From an uncultured Clostridia bacterium (GTDB lineage Bacteria; Bacillota; Clostridia; Oscillospirales; Acutalibacteraceae): a DNA stretch of 7,570 nt. Below, piece after piece: positions 1 through 7,435 of this stretch (position 1 is its first letter; each line of letters begins with the position of its first letter). The notes under the pieces are model-generated. The model was not told where the DNA came from. It made no database searches and saw only the letters and a program-made list of their open reading frames with translations. The stretch lies in NCBI GenBank assembly GCA_937912045.1, contig CALDPI010000038.1:1-7570 (forward strand), read 5' to 3'. The translations under genes were made by a program, and so were the position numbers.

Positions 1-1128
1 ATTTCAAAGAATGAGCTTGTTGAGCTTTGGTTTAAGGCAGATAAAGCCAACAATACTATGTCACAACTCAATCTCCAGTTTATGACTGCAAGCGGTGTTA
101 CTTACTACACCGCAGAAATTGATTTGCCGCTTGATGTCAGAGATGGCGAGTGGCATAGAATAGAGGTCCCGCTTACCGCTTTCAAATCCATTGACTATAA
201 GTCTAATATTACAGAAGATGATGCCTTTGTTGCCAACCAAATCAGACTGGTGTCCACGGTAGGCGTGGGAAGCTACAGTCTTGCCAATATTGCCGTTGTC
301 ACTACAGAGGATGTTGAGGCCGGCGTTGTTCCAAACGTTCCAAAGATGAAAATTAACGAGCGTAAGGAAGTTATATATGAGCCGCCGAAAAATCCATTCA
401 CCGGTGTTGATAGAGGCGACCCGTGGGGTTGGGAAGAAAAGAAAAAGAATCCTCTTAAGGACAATGCTACTGAAGAGGAAACCAACAATTCGGACAATTC
501 CTCCACCGAAAACACAGAACCTGTTCCTGTGGCAGAGGGCGTGTGTGGCGATTCTGTAACCTGGAAATTCTATGACGACGGAAAACTCGTTATTGAGGGA
601 ACAGGTAAAATGAGCGACTATGAAGAGGTTGCACCTTGGATTGCTGCAAACTGTGACGTGCTTTCTGTATCTATTTCCGACGGAATCACTTCAATAGGTG
701 ACAGTGCTTTCTATGGCTGTGCCAGCTTGACCGAAATCACCATTCCTGACTCTGTTACCAGAATTGGTATGTTTGCATTTTATGAGTGCGACAATCTTAA
801 ATCTGTCAAGCTTTCTTCAAAGGTTAAGGAAATCGGCGCTTATGCCTTCGGCTTTGTTTATAATGCAGAAACTGCAACCGCAAAGCTTGTTGACGGCTTT
901 AAGTTGTTCGTGGAAGACCCGTCAGAAGCATTGACGTATGCTAAAACCTACGAGGTACCTTACGAAATTTATAGCAGCAATAAAACAGCAGATGTAGCAC
1001 CTGCCGCTACAAATAATTTGTGGATTTGGATTTTGGTCGGTGCAGTCGCACTGTTGATAGTTGCTTTTGTTGTCGTAGTACTAATTGTGATTAAAAATCG
1101 TAAAAATACTGTGAAAGGGGCGAAATAA
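1..1128 (+). CDS. Surface protein, 3' part: carbohydrate-binding-like domain, BspA-type LRR and C-terminal membrane anchor (5' partial)
   Basis: The frame is open from base 1, so the true start lies upstream; the ATG at 58 is internal. The visible 375 residues show, in order: a beta-sandwich end (about 1-100) with the DGEWHRIEVPL signature seen in CBM11/CIA30-like jelly-roll domains; a charged, Pro-containing linker and an acidic Asn/Ser/Thr-rich stretch (to about 180); a BspA-type module (about 182-322) opening with CGDSVTW and GKLVIEGTGKMSDY, then LRR_5 units such as ITSIGDSAFYGCASLTEITI; and a hydrophobic helix (340-364) followed by KNRKN, a classic stop-transfer. There is no LPXTG motif, so anchoring is by the membrane helix with the bulk outside. 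Such LRR proteins are usually adhesins or polysaccharide binders; the ligand here is unknown. It ends 2 bases before the lipoprotein hydrolase, so both are almost certainly on one message. Domain types are recognised by eye; the CBM-like call is the weaker one. Confidence 0.85.
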   Translation: MSKNELVELWFKADKANNTMSQLNLQFMTASGVTYYTAEIDLPLDVRDGEWHRIEVPLTAFKSIDYKSNITEDDAFVANQIRLVSTVGVGSYSLANIAVVTTEDVEAGVVPNVPKMKINERKEVIYEPPKNPFTGVDRGDPWGWEEKKKNPLKDNATEEETNNSDNSSTENTEPVPVAEGVCGDSVTWKFYDDGKLVIEGTGKMSDYEEVAPWIAANCDVLSVSISDGITSIGDSAFYGCASLTEITIPDSVTRIGMFAFYECDNLKSVKLSSKVKEIGAYAFGFVYNAETATAKLVDGFKLFVEDPSEALTYAKTYEVPYEIYSSNKTADVAPAATNNLWIWILVGAVALLIVAFVVVVLIVIKNRKNTVKGAK

Positions 1129-1130
1129 CA

Positions 1131-3131
1131 ATGAAAAATAATTATAAAAATTTCGTTTTACGCGCAATTTGCTTGGCTATTTGTGTTGTTTTGCTGCTTT
1201 CTGGTTGTAAACCTGCAACCCCTGATGATTCATCATCTAAACCTGTTTCGAGCAGTGAGATAACAACCTCAAGTGATAACGCATCTTCCGATGTTTCATC
1301 ACAAGAGAATACAAGCTCTGAGGTCTCTTCAAAACCGTCAAGCAACAAAGATACTTCATCTAAAACAGAGCTCAGTACAAACGGTGTTGTTGATGGAGAG
1401 ATAACCAAATCTGATGCCGGCGCTCTTAACTCAAAGAGCGCTGCGCTCAAAGGCAAAAACGGAAAACTAACAAATTTCAAGGTTTTGACTTCGCAAATTA
1501 CTGCTTTCAAAATGCTTGAGTTTGAGTTTAATCTTCCTATACCCGAAGGTCTCAATGTTTATAAAGAATCTGACGTTGATATTTCAATAAAAATGAAGGG
1601 TTCAAACGGCAAAGAGATTTTAGCTGACGCTTTTTATTACGAGGAATATGGTATGACCGATGCCGGTCAGTTAAACAAACCAACCGGAAAGGCGCCATCT
1701 TTCCGTTTCCGCGTAAGCCCGCAGGGTGCCGGAACCTGGGATTTCACGATAACAGCCACAATAAAGGGCAAGGAAGTTGATTCCTTAAGCGGATATATTA
1801 ATGTCGCAAAAAACGCAAACGGCTCTAATCTCCTCAAGGTCGAACCCATACGCAAACAGAACTTTATAACCGTTTCAGGAGATTATTATATTCCTGTAGG
1901 TGAAAACATTGCATGGAACGAGCCTATCGCTCAGACTACACGTTTTGGACAGTATCTTGTTAATCAGATGGGAACAATCGCAGAATACGGTGCTAATTTC
2001 ACTCGTATATGGGATTACCTTGATAGCGGCTCAAGAATTAAAGCCGGTGTTTATGAAATGAATCAGGGCTCTTCAAAAATGTGGGACTATATTTTTGAAT
2101 CAGCCGAGGATATGGGCATTTATATTTGCTTTGTTTTGACACAGCACGGTGAAACGAGTCAAACCGGGTCTGACGCTCGCTTTGATGCAAGTGTGTGGCA
2201 TCAAAACAGAGGCGGCTATATCACTGATGCTAAGGAGTTTTTCACCGACAGAAAGACGATTGACGCGTTTAAGGCATATGTGAGATATATTGTTTCTCGT
2301 TGGGGATATTCTGAAAACATCTTCACCTGGGAGCTTGTAAACGAAATTGACCTTTCAAGTGCAGGTCAGGCAAAGATGTATGAAGAACTCCGTGCTTGGA
2401 TGAAGGAAATAACAGAATGTGTAAGAGGCTATGACTCATACAATCATCTTGTTTCCACAAGCGTTGCGGATTTTGAAAATCCTTTGGCATCATACAATGT
2501 TTTTGATTTTGTAAATTACCACTATTATAACTATAACGACCTCGAAACCGTTGCCAGCTTTATTAAGGCTACCTGGCAAGAATACAAACGACCTGTTGTT
2601 ATTGGAGAGTTTGGTCTCCAAGGTCAGCCGAGGAAGGCTTTTGGCGGCGGAGCAAAAGAATTAACCGTTATACATCAAGGCAACTGGCTTGGTGTTATGG
2701 GTGGCGCCGCCGGCACAGGAATGAACTGGTGGTGGGGTAACCTTAACGAAATCGGCGGTCAGTGGTGCTATCAAATTGTCTCCGAAATTTCAAAGGAAAT
2801 TCCTTGGAATGACAAGAATATGTTTATGGTGAACACCAATACCACTTCACCAAGTAACGAGCAAATTGAAGCACTCGGTTACCGCGGAAAAGATTATGCA
2901 TATATCTGGTTCTATGACAATAAGTTTACCTACAAAAATCAAGAAGAAACCACCTTCAAGAACGAAACGGCAAGCGTTATACTTAACGATGGAACCTATT
3001 ACGTCCGTTGGGTTAATACCTGGACAGGTGTAAGTATAAAGAAAGAAGTTATTACAACTGAAGACGGATATCTTAACTTTACAATGCCCACGTGGACTAA
3101 AGATGTTGTTGTAGCTATTACAAGAAATTAA
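1131..3131 (+). CDS. Secreted lipoprotein glycoside hydrolase, GH5-like (clan GH-A)
   Basis: This 666-residue protein begins with a lipoprotein signal peptide ending in lipobox LLSGC (Cys26 lipidated), so it should sit on the outer face of the membrane. A low-complexity Ser/Thr/Asp/Lys linker follows (about 32-90). An N-terminal beta-sandwich (about 105-236) resembles the DUF5060 domain found before GH-A catalytic barrels. The barrel (about 250-560) carries the expected GH5-type set: Arg292, His339, Asn404-Glu405 (acid/base, in WELVNEID), His464 and Tyr466 (NYHYYN), Glu493 (nucleophile, in IGEFG) and Trp533-535. The last 65 or so residues form a beta-rich domain, possibly like the collagen-binding-like domain trailing DUF4038 enzymes. 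A GGGG Shine-Dalgarno (1117-1120) precedes the ATG. It heads three tandem paralogues and probably cleaves a beta-linked polysaccharide. GH-A assignment is firm; the exact family and substrate (glucan, mannan or other) are not determinable here. Confidence 0.88.
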   Translation: MKNNYKNFVLRAICLAICVVLLLSGCKPATPDDSSSKPVSSSEITTSSDNASSDVSSQENTSSEVSSKPSSNKDTSSKTELSTNGVVDGEITKSDAGALNSKSAALKGKNGKLTNFKVLTSQITAFKMLEFEFNLPIPEGLNVYKESDVDISIKMKGSNGKEILADAFYYEEYGMTDAGQLNKPTGKAPSFRFRVSPQGAGTWDFTITATIKGKEVDSLSGYINVAKNANGSNLLKVEPIRKQNFITVSGDYYIPVGENIAWNEPIAQTTRFGQYLVNQMGTIAEYGANFTRIWDYLDSGSRIKAGVYEMNQGSSKMWDYIFESAEDMGIYICFVLTQHGETSQTGSDARFDASVWHQNRGGYITDAKEFFTDRKTIDAFKAYVRYIVSRWGYSENIFTWELVNEIDLSSAGQAKMYEELRAWMKEITECVRGYDSYNHLVSTSVADFENPLASYNVFDFVNYHYYNYNDLETVASFIKATWQEYKRPVVIGEFGLQGQPRKAFGGGAKELTVIHQGNWLGVMGGAAGTGMNWWWGNLNEIGGQWCYQIVSEISKEIPWNDKNMFMVNTNTTSPSNEQIEALGYRGKDYAYIWFYDNKFTYKNQEETTFKNETASVILNDGTYYVRWVNTWTGVSIKKEVITTEDGYLNFTMPTWTKDVVVAITRN

Positions 3132-3136
3132 CGCAG

Positions 3137-3167
3137 AAAGCGGCCGCTTGTAAGACGGCCGCTTTTT
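3137..3167 (+). terminator. Rho-independent terminator inside the hydrolase cluster
   Basis: A perfect 10-bp inverted repeat (3137-3146 with 3156-3165), mostly G/C, encloses a 9-base loop and runs into a short TTTTT tract (3163-3167). It starts 5 bases after the lipoprotein hydrolase stop codon. The U-tract is short and is interrupted by A at 3168, so termination may be partial. Only 18 bases separate its end from the next gene's ATG, leaving no room for a promoter there. Confidence 0.85.
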
Positions 3168-3175
3168 ATAAAGCT

Positions 3176-3179
3176 GGTG
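3176..3179 (+). promoter_or_regulatory. Weak ribosome binding site supporting ATG 3186
   Basis: GGTG can pair with the CACC part of the 16S rRNA 3' end and lies 6 bases before the ATG at 3186. The alternative GTG start at 3177 falls inside this site and would add only three residues (M-L-F). The downstream ATG also mirrors the ATG-AGT start of the next paralogue. The site is weaker than the AAGGAGG of the following gene. Confidence 0.5.
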
Positions 3180-3185
3180 CTTTTT

Positions 3186-4895
3186 ATGAGTAATATTTTA
3201 TTAAAAAACAATTTTTTAAACGGTATTAACGGAAAAATAAATAACCTGAAAATAGTATCTGATAGGGTAGAGACCTTTACCGTTTTGGAACTTCAGGTTG
3301 ATGTGCCACCGCTTTCTGAAAACGCAAATGTATATAACTCTCACGATGTACGTTTCACCTTCGAAATGGCTGGCATACATACCGATGCATTTTATTTTGA
3401 AGAATTTGCTTTTAGCGATGATATGTGCCTAAATCATCTCATAGAAGTGCCGCCCTGCTTTCGCATACGCGTTATGCCGCAGGCTGCGGGCGTTTTCGCT
3501 TTTAAACTCACTCTTTATATAAACGATGAGCCTGTTGATACCGTTGACGGCAGTATCAAAATTGAAAATAGCACAAAAACTTCAAAGATTCTTTCGGTCG
3601 AACCTAACAGAAAACAGGTTTTTATGACAAAAGATTGCGTCCTTATGCCATTAATCGGCGGTAATTTCTCCTGTTTTGAAAAAATTGAAGATATGAATTC
3701 ATATGTAAAAGATATTGCTGATAAAATGAAGAGACTTGCGCAAAACGGCGTTAATCATATCAGATTTATTGATAATATGAAAAACGGTGTTTCTTTGAGG
3801 TGTGGCGTTTTATTGATGAATCAGAGAACGTCTGCGCTTTGGGATGCGATTTTTAAGCTCGCAGAAGAACTCGGTATATATATCACTTTTGTTTTATCAG
3901 ACTTTTCAGAGGTTCCTATGAAAGAGTCCGGAACTTTTAAAAACGAAATTTGGCACAAGGATAACGGCGGTTATATTGATAACCCAACCGAATTTTTTAC
4001 AGATGAGTGCACAACAAGCGCATTTCTTGAGTACGTTCGCTATGTGCTTTCTCGTTATGCATATTCCGAATATGTATTAACCTTTGAGATTATGAACGAA
4101 ATTGACCGTTCCGGCGCCATGTGGAAGGGCAAGCTTGAAGAAATCAAAACCTGGATTTCTAAAGTGATTGAGTTTATTAAATCAAACGATTCCTATGGAC
4201 ATTTAGTTTCCTGTAGTATTCTCATTATTAATATAATGCCTGCTTTTCATAAGCTTTTAGATATTCTTTCATATCATCAGTGCAATTCCTCCGGTCACGG
4301 AATGATAATTGAGATGCAAAATAACTCTCGTCGCGCCTTTGAAAAGCCTGTTTTAATTGGCAATTCGGGTGTTACGGGTGCCCGTGCAAAGTGGGCAGGT
4401 GGCGCATTCACAAGTGATTTATTTGACCTTAACCAGAACAACTGGGTTGGTCTGATGGGTGGTGGAGCTGGTACATGCCTTAACAAAAACCAAAAAGAAA
4501 TCTATGATACTAAAAGCGAGTGGTGTTTTAAGGCGATATCAGATTTTTCAAAGCTTATTCCGTTTGATGATGTGAATATGAAAACTGTTACTGAGGAAAG
4601 TGTAAAAACAACACACAACAGAATAAGTCTTATGGGCTATTGTGGTGAAACGTATGCTTATTTATGGATGTATGACAATTTCCTTTGGTCTGTTATGCGT
4701 GAAGACGTTATCTCCTTTGAAAACGAGAAAATATTAAAGCTTTGTGTTTCGGACGGTGAGTATGGCGTTAAATGGATTAATTCTCTAACCGGCGATGTCC
4801 TATCGACAGAGATAATAACTGTTAAGAATGAGCAAACAGCCATAACAATGCCAAAATGGACAATCGATGTTGCTTTGGCGATAACTAAGTTATAA
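3186..4895 (+). CDS. Leaderless GH5-like paralogue with degenerate active site (probable pseudoenzyme)
   Basis: The 569-residue protein aligns along its whole length with the lipoprotein hydrolase upstream and the paralogue downstream, from the N-terminal DUF5060-like sandwich to the C-terminal MPKWTIDVALAI. It has no signal peptide: the ATG opens almost directly on the conserved domain. The acid/base motif is kept (Asn304-Glu305 in FEIMNEID), as are Arg193 and His364. The nucleophile is replaced: IGNSG has Asn393 where both sisters have Glu, at the identical 88-residue distance from Glu305. His is Phe240, Tyr is Cys366, and the Trp-Trp-Trp stretch is Lys-Asn-Gln (434-436). Hydrolysis by the retaining mechanism is therefore unlikely. 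The frame is uninterrupted, which argues for a functional non-catalytic role (binding or regulation of the sister enzyme) over decay. It lies behind a terminator and 12 bases before the next gene. Role unproven. Confidence 0.88.
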   Translation: MSNILLKNNFLNGINGKINNLKIVSDRVETFTVLELQVDVPPLSENANVYNSHDVRFTFEMAGIHTDAFYFEEFAFSDDMCLNHLIEVPPCFRIRVMPQAAGVFAFKLTLYINDEPVDTVDGSIKIENSTKTSKILSVEPNRKQVFMTKDCVLMPLIGGNFSCFEKIEDMNSYVKDIADKMKRLAQNGVNHIRFIDNMKNGVSLRCGVLLMNQRTSALWDAIFKLAEELGIYITFVLSDFSEVPMKESGTFKNEIWHKDNGGYIDNPTEFFTDECTTSAFLEYVRYVLSRYAYSEYVLTFEIMNEIDRSGAMWKGKLEEIKTWISKVIEFIKSNDSYGHLVSCSILIINIMPAFHKLLDILSYHQCNSSGHGMIIEMQNNSRRAFEKPVLIGNSGVTGARAKWAGGAFTSDLFDLNQNNWVGLMGGGAGTCLNKNQKEIYDTKSEWCFKAISDFSKLIPFDDVNMKTVTEESVKTTHNRISLMGYCGETYAYLWMYDNFLWSVMREDVISFENEKILKLCVSDGEYGVKWINSLTGDVLSTEIITVKNEQTAITMPKWTIDVALAITKL

Positions 4896-4900
4896 GGAGG
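4894..4900 (+). promoter_or_regulatory. Strong Shine-Dalgarno deciding start ATG 4908
   Basis: AAGGAGG overlaps the last two bases of the preceding stop codon and lies 7 bases before the ATG at 4908, the ideal distance. The in-frame TTG at 4905 is only 4 bases away and is a poorer start. The overlap with the upstream stop suggests translational coupling of the two leaderless paralogues. Confidence 0.85.
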
Positions 4901-4907
4901 GTGTTTG

Positions 4908-6629
4908 ATGAGTGCAAATATTTTATGCGGTAAAAACGGCAAAATCAAAGATTTTAGACCTATAACAAACACTCCAACCACCTTTTCGCTTTTAGAGTTT
5001 GAGATGTCTCTGCCGCAAATTCCTGAGCATTTGAACGTGTATAAAGCGCAGGACATAGATATCACGTTTAGTATGGTATCTGAAAGCGGCAAAGTGATTA
5101 AGACCTCTGCTTTCTATTTTGAAGAATATGCTTTTTTAGAGGAGATGTCGCTTAAGGCCTGGGGCCCAGAGGGAAGAACAGAAAAAGCACCTTGTTTTCG
5201 CATACGCGTAAAACCGACCGAGGAAGGCGTTTGGAACTACACTTTAAACATGAAAATAGAAGGCGAATTTGTCGATACACTTTCTGCTTCTATTGTTGTA
5301 AACAAGTCCGTAAACTCCTCTCGTTTGGCAATTATTGAACCAAAACAGCGGCGTGTTTTTGCAACGCCGGATGGTAAACCTTTTACATTAATCGGCCAGA
5401 ATATTGGCTGGAACGACCCGGCAACCAATAAGGTGGGATTTGCACAGTATATGATTGACCAAATGAAAAGTTTGGGGGATAACGGCGCAAACTATATACG
5501 AATTTGGGATTTCATTGATACAGGCTCAAGGCTTAAAGCTGCTCCTAACGTTATGCGTCAGGATTCTTCAGCAATGTGGGACCTCATTTTTGATACTGCA
5601 AATGAACTTGGTTTTTATATATCCTTTGTGTTCACTCCACACTGTGAGGCAACAACGGGAGCAAATGCTCGTTTTTGCGACAGCGTGTGGAACGTAACGC
5701 GTGGCGGATTTATTGAAAATCCTGCCGATTTCTTTTCAAACGCAGAATGTATTGAAGCGTTTAAAAATTATATTCGTTACGTCGTTTCGCGTTTTGGATA
5801 TGCTGAAAGCATACTTTGCTGGGAACTTTTTAATGAAATTGACTTTACAAACGGTGTTGCGGAGGGCAGAATTGACGAGGTTTTGACCTGGGTAAAAGAA
5901 ATAACCGAATTCACCAAGTCACAAGATTCATATAATCACCTTGTTTCTAACAGCACTGCTTATCCCAATATGATGCCTGCTTTTGCAAAATACTGTGATT
6001 TTATTTTTTATCATCAGTACAATCCGCTCAGCATATCACAGCTCGGCGCGTTGCTAAACACAAGTTATAAATCATACAATAAACCTATTATACTTGGAGA
6101 AACAGGCGTTGAGGGCTCACCGCAAATTCTAAATAATAAAATAAGTGATGACTTACTTGAATTCCATCAAGGCTGTTGGTCCGGTCTTATGGGCGGAGGA
6201 GCCGGTACTGGAATGAGCTGGTGGTGGGAGCGAATCCACAAATTTGGCGGCCATAGGGCTTATTATGCACTTAAGCAAATGTCTGATAAAATCCCGTGGA
6301 ACGACGTAAATTTAGAATATATATCGTCAGAAAGAATTAATTTCAGTAATCACAGAATGGGTATTATCGGATATCGCGGCAATGATTATGCATATTTATG
6401 GCTTTACGATAATAATTATCTTCCGCTCACGCGTGAAGATGTGATTGACTTCGAGAATGAAAGTCTTTCATTCTGTTTTTCGAACGGGAAGTATCATATT
6501 GAATACATTGACACACGCTCGGGTGTGATTGTTAAAAAAGAAGAGTCTGGTGTTTTTGATAAAAAGATTATTTTAAATCCGCCAAAGTGGTCAAAGGATA
6601 TCGCAATAACAATAATCCCTAGTAACTAA
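4908..6629 (+). CDS. Leaderless GH5-like glycoside hydrolase with complete active site
   Basis: This 573-residue protein is the third tandem paralogue. It starts with MSANILCGKNGKIKDF, with no signal peptide or lipobox, and goes straight into the DUF5060-like sandwich (about 3-135), then the GH-A barrel and the C-terminal beta-rich domain ending PPKWSKDIAITI. All expected GH5-type positions are present: Arg198, His245, Asn309-Glu310 (WELFNEID), His369 and Tyr371 (FYHQYN), nucleophile Glu398 (LGETG) and Trp438-440. It is therefore predicted to be active. The absence of an export signal suggests the cytoplasm, where it could act on imported oligosaccharides, possibly with its catalytically defective neighbour. 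It shares MPAF before the YHQ motif with that neighbour but not with the lipoprotein, hinting that the two leaderless copies are closest relatives. Substrate unknown. A strong terminator follows 1 base after its stop. Confidence 0.88.
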   Translation: MSANILCGKNGKIKDFRPITNTPTTFSLLEFEMSLPQIPEHLNVYKAQDIDITFSMVSESGKVIKTSAFYFEEYAFLEEMSLKAWGPEGRTEKAPCFRIRVKPTEEGVWNYTLNMKIEGEFVDTLSASIVVNKSVNSSRLAIIEPKQRRVFATPDGKPFTLIGQNIGWNDPATNKVGFAQYMIDQMKSLGDNGANYIRIWDFIDTGSRLKAAPNVMRQDSSAMWDLIFDTANELGFYISFVFTPHCEATTGANARFCDSVWNVTRGGFIENPADFFSNAECIEAFKNYIRYVVSRFGYAESILCWELFNEIDFTNGVAEGRIDEVLTWVKEITEFTKSQDSYNHLVSNSTAYPNMMPAFAKYCDFIFYHQYNPLSISQLGALLNTSYKSYNKPIILGETGVEGSPQILNNKISDDLLEFHQGCWSGLMGGGAGTGMSWWWERIHKFGGHRAYYALKQMSDKIPWNDVNLEYISSERINFSNHRMGIIGYRGNDYAYLWLYDNNYLPLTREDVIDFENESLSFCFSNGKYHIEYIDTRSGVIVKKEESGVFDKKIILNPPKWSKDIAITIIPSN

Positions 6630-6630
6630 T

Positions 6631-6661
6631 AAAAAGCAGCAGTTTTTTCTGCTGCTTTTTT
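6631..6661 (+). terminator. Strong rho-independent terminator closing the hydrolase cluster
   Basis: A perfect 12-bp inverted repeat (6631-6642 with 6649-6660) encloses a 6-base T loop. The 3' arm ends in a run of six T residues (6656-6661), with a G/C-rich AGCAGCAG core at the stem top. The matching A-tract on the 5' side means the hairpin could also work on the minus strand, although no minus-strand gene is seen. Confidence 0.93.
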
Positions 6662-6700
6662 ATATCATAATTTTATTTTTCTTTAAGTAGTAATATCATA

Positions 6701-6706
6701 GAGGTG
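6701..6706 (+). promoter_or_regulatory. Ribosome binding site of cwlD
   Basis: GAGGTG lies 5 bases before the ATG at 6712. The 50-base stretch between the terminator and this start is very AT-rich and must contain the cwlD promoter if the preceding terminator is efficient. A TAATAT (6691-6696) could be a -10 element, but no matching -35, sigma-E or sigma-G box is convincing. Confidence 0.7.
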
Positions 6707-6711
6707 GTATT

Positions 6712-7431
6712 ATGAAAAAAGGCTTCTTAATATTTTTTTCTCTTGTCTTATTATTTACGCTAATAATATCAGTTTCATATAATTATGACGATATCGTAAA
6801 AATGGTACTTAGTAAAAAAATTAATGAACAGAAAACCGTGATTATCGACGCAGGCCACGGCGGGTTTGACGGAGGGGCAGTTGCCTCTGATGGCACAACC
6901 GAAAAGGACATCAACCTAAAGATTGCCCAAAATCTTAAAGAATTTTTGCGGTATTTCGGTTTTGAAGTTAAAATGACAAGAGAGTCGGATGTGTCGACCG
7001 AGAGCGATAACGGCAAAAAAACCAAGAAATCAAGCGACCTTTATAATAGATTAAAAGTAATGAAAGAAAATCCCGATGCAATTTTTGTCAGCATACATAT
7101 GAATAAATTTACCTCGTCAAGCGCTGAGGGCGCGCAGGTATTCTTTGCACCAAAGGTTGAAAGCTCAGATATTCTTGCTAATTCAATTCAGGGGATAATA
7201 AGAGAACTTTTGCAACCGAAAAATGATAGAATTATAAAACAGGGTACAAAAAATATTTATATTTTGAGGAATGCAACGATACCTGCAACCATCGTGGAGT
7301 GTGGTTTTATCAGCAATCCCCAGGAACTTAAGCTATTAAAAGATGAAAATTATCAAAGAAAGATGGCATTTTCTATTTTTTGTGGTATAATTGATTATTA
7401 TAATAGTATTGAGTTGGGAAATGGGGAGTGA
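6712..7431 (+). CDS. cwlD: N-acetylmuramoyl-L-alanine amidase, CwlD type (sporulation)
   Basis: A 239-residue Amidase_3 protein, the usual CwlD length. Residues 5-23 form an N-terminal hydrophobic signal-anchor, after which the whole enzyme lies outside the membrane. Zinc ligands are His49 (IIDAGHGG), Glu64 (TTEKDINL) and His129 (SIHMN); the catalytic Glu is 196 in VECGFISNP. No SPOR, LysM or other wall-binding domain is attached, which separates it from vegetative LytC-like amidases. In Bacillus, CwlD works with PdaA to make muramic-delta-lactam in spore cortex peptidoglycan, the mark recognised by germination lytic enzymes. Its presence implies an endospore-former. It follows a strong terminator and sits 4 bases ahead of radA, so the two are probably co-transcribed. 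The family call is firm; the CwlD subtype rests on length, architecture and motif likeness. Confidence 0.9.
   Translation: MKKGFLIFFSLVLLFTLIISVSYNYDDIVKMVLSKKINEQKTVIIDAGHGGFDGGAVASDGTTEKDINLKIAQNLKEFLRYFGFEVKMTRESDVSTESDNGKKTKKSSDLYNRLKVMKENPDAIFVSIHMNKFTSSSAEGAQVFFAPKVESSDILANSIQGIIRELLQPKNDRIIKQGTKNIYILRNATIPATIVECGFISNPQELKLLKDENYQRKMAFSIFCGIIDYYNSIELGNGE
7423..7428 (+). promoter_or_regulatory. Ribosome binding site of radA
   Basis: GGGGAG, inside the last codons of cwlD, lies 7 bases before the ATG at 7436. It supports this start and coupling of radA translation to cwlD. Confidence 0.75.
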
Positions 7432-7435
7432 TTGT

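Noticed and set aside
58..60. ATG 58 as the start of the first gene
   Set aside because: The frame is open to base 1 with beta-sandwich-like sequence before it and there is no Shine-Dalgarno; the gene is cut by the window edge.
3021..3040. TGGACA followed by TATAAA as a promoter for the leaderless paralogues
   Set aside because: The spacer is 8 bases, far below the 16-18 needed for a sigma-A promoter.
3177..3185. GTG start at 3177 for the second hydrolase
   Set aside because: The GTG overlaps the only plausible Shine-Dalgarno and adds just three residues; ATG 3186 has suitable spacing and mirrors the next paralogue's start.
3186..4895. Calling the second hydrolase a pseudogene
   Set aside because: It has no frameshift or premature stop over 569 codons and a near-ideal distance to its neighbour; the changes concentrate at active-site positions, which fits a pseudoenzyme better.
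4905..4907. TTG start at 4905 for the third hydrolase
   Set aside because: Only 4 bases from the AAGGAGG, while ATG 4908 sits at ideal spacing.
4658..5092. Minus-strand open frame of 144 codons, and similar minus-strand frames at 1142-1555 and 273-515
   Set aside because: They lie antisense to well-supported genes, show no recognisable domain, and look like shadows of codon use.
6662..6711. Sigma-G or sigma-E promoter before cwlD
   Set aside because: CATA-like pieces occur, but none pair with a partner box at the right distance; the AT-rich sequence yields such matches by chance.
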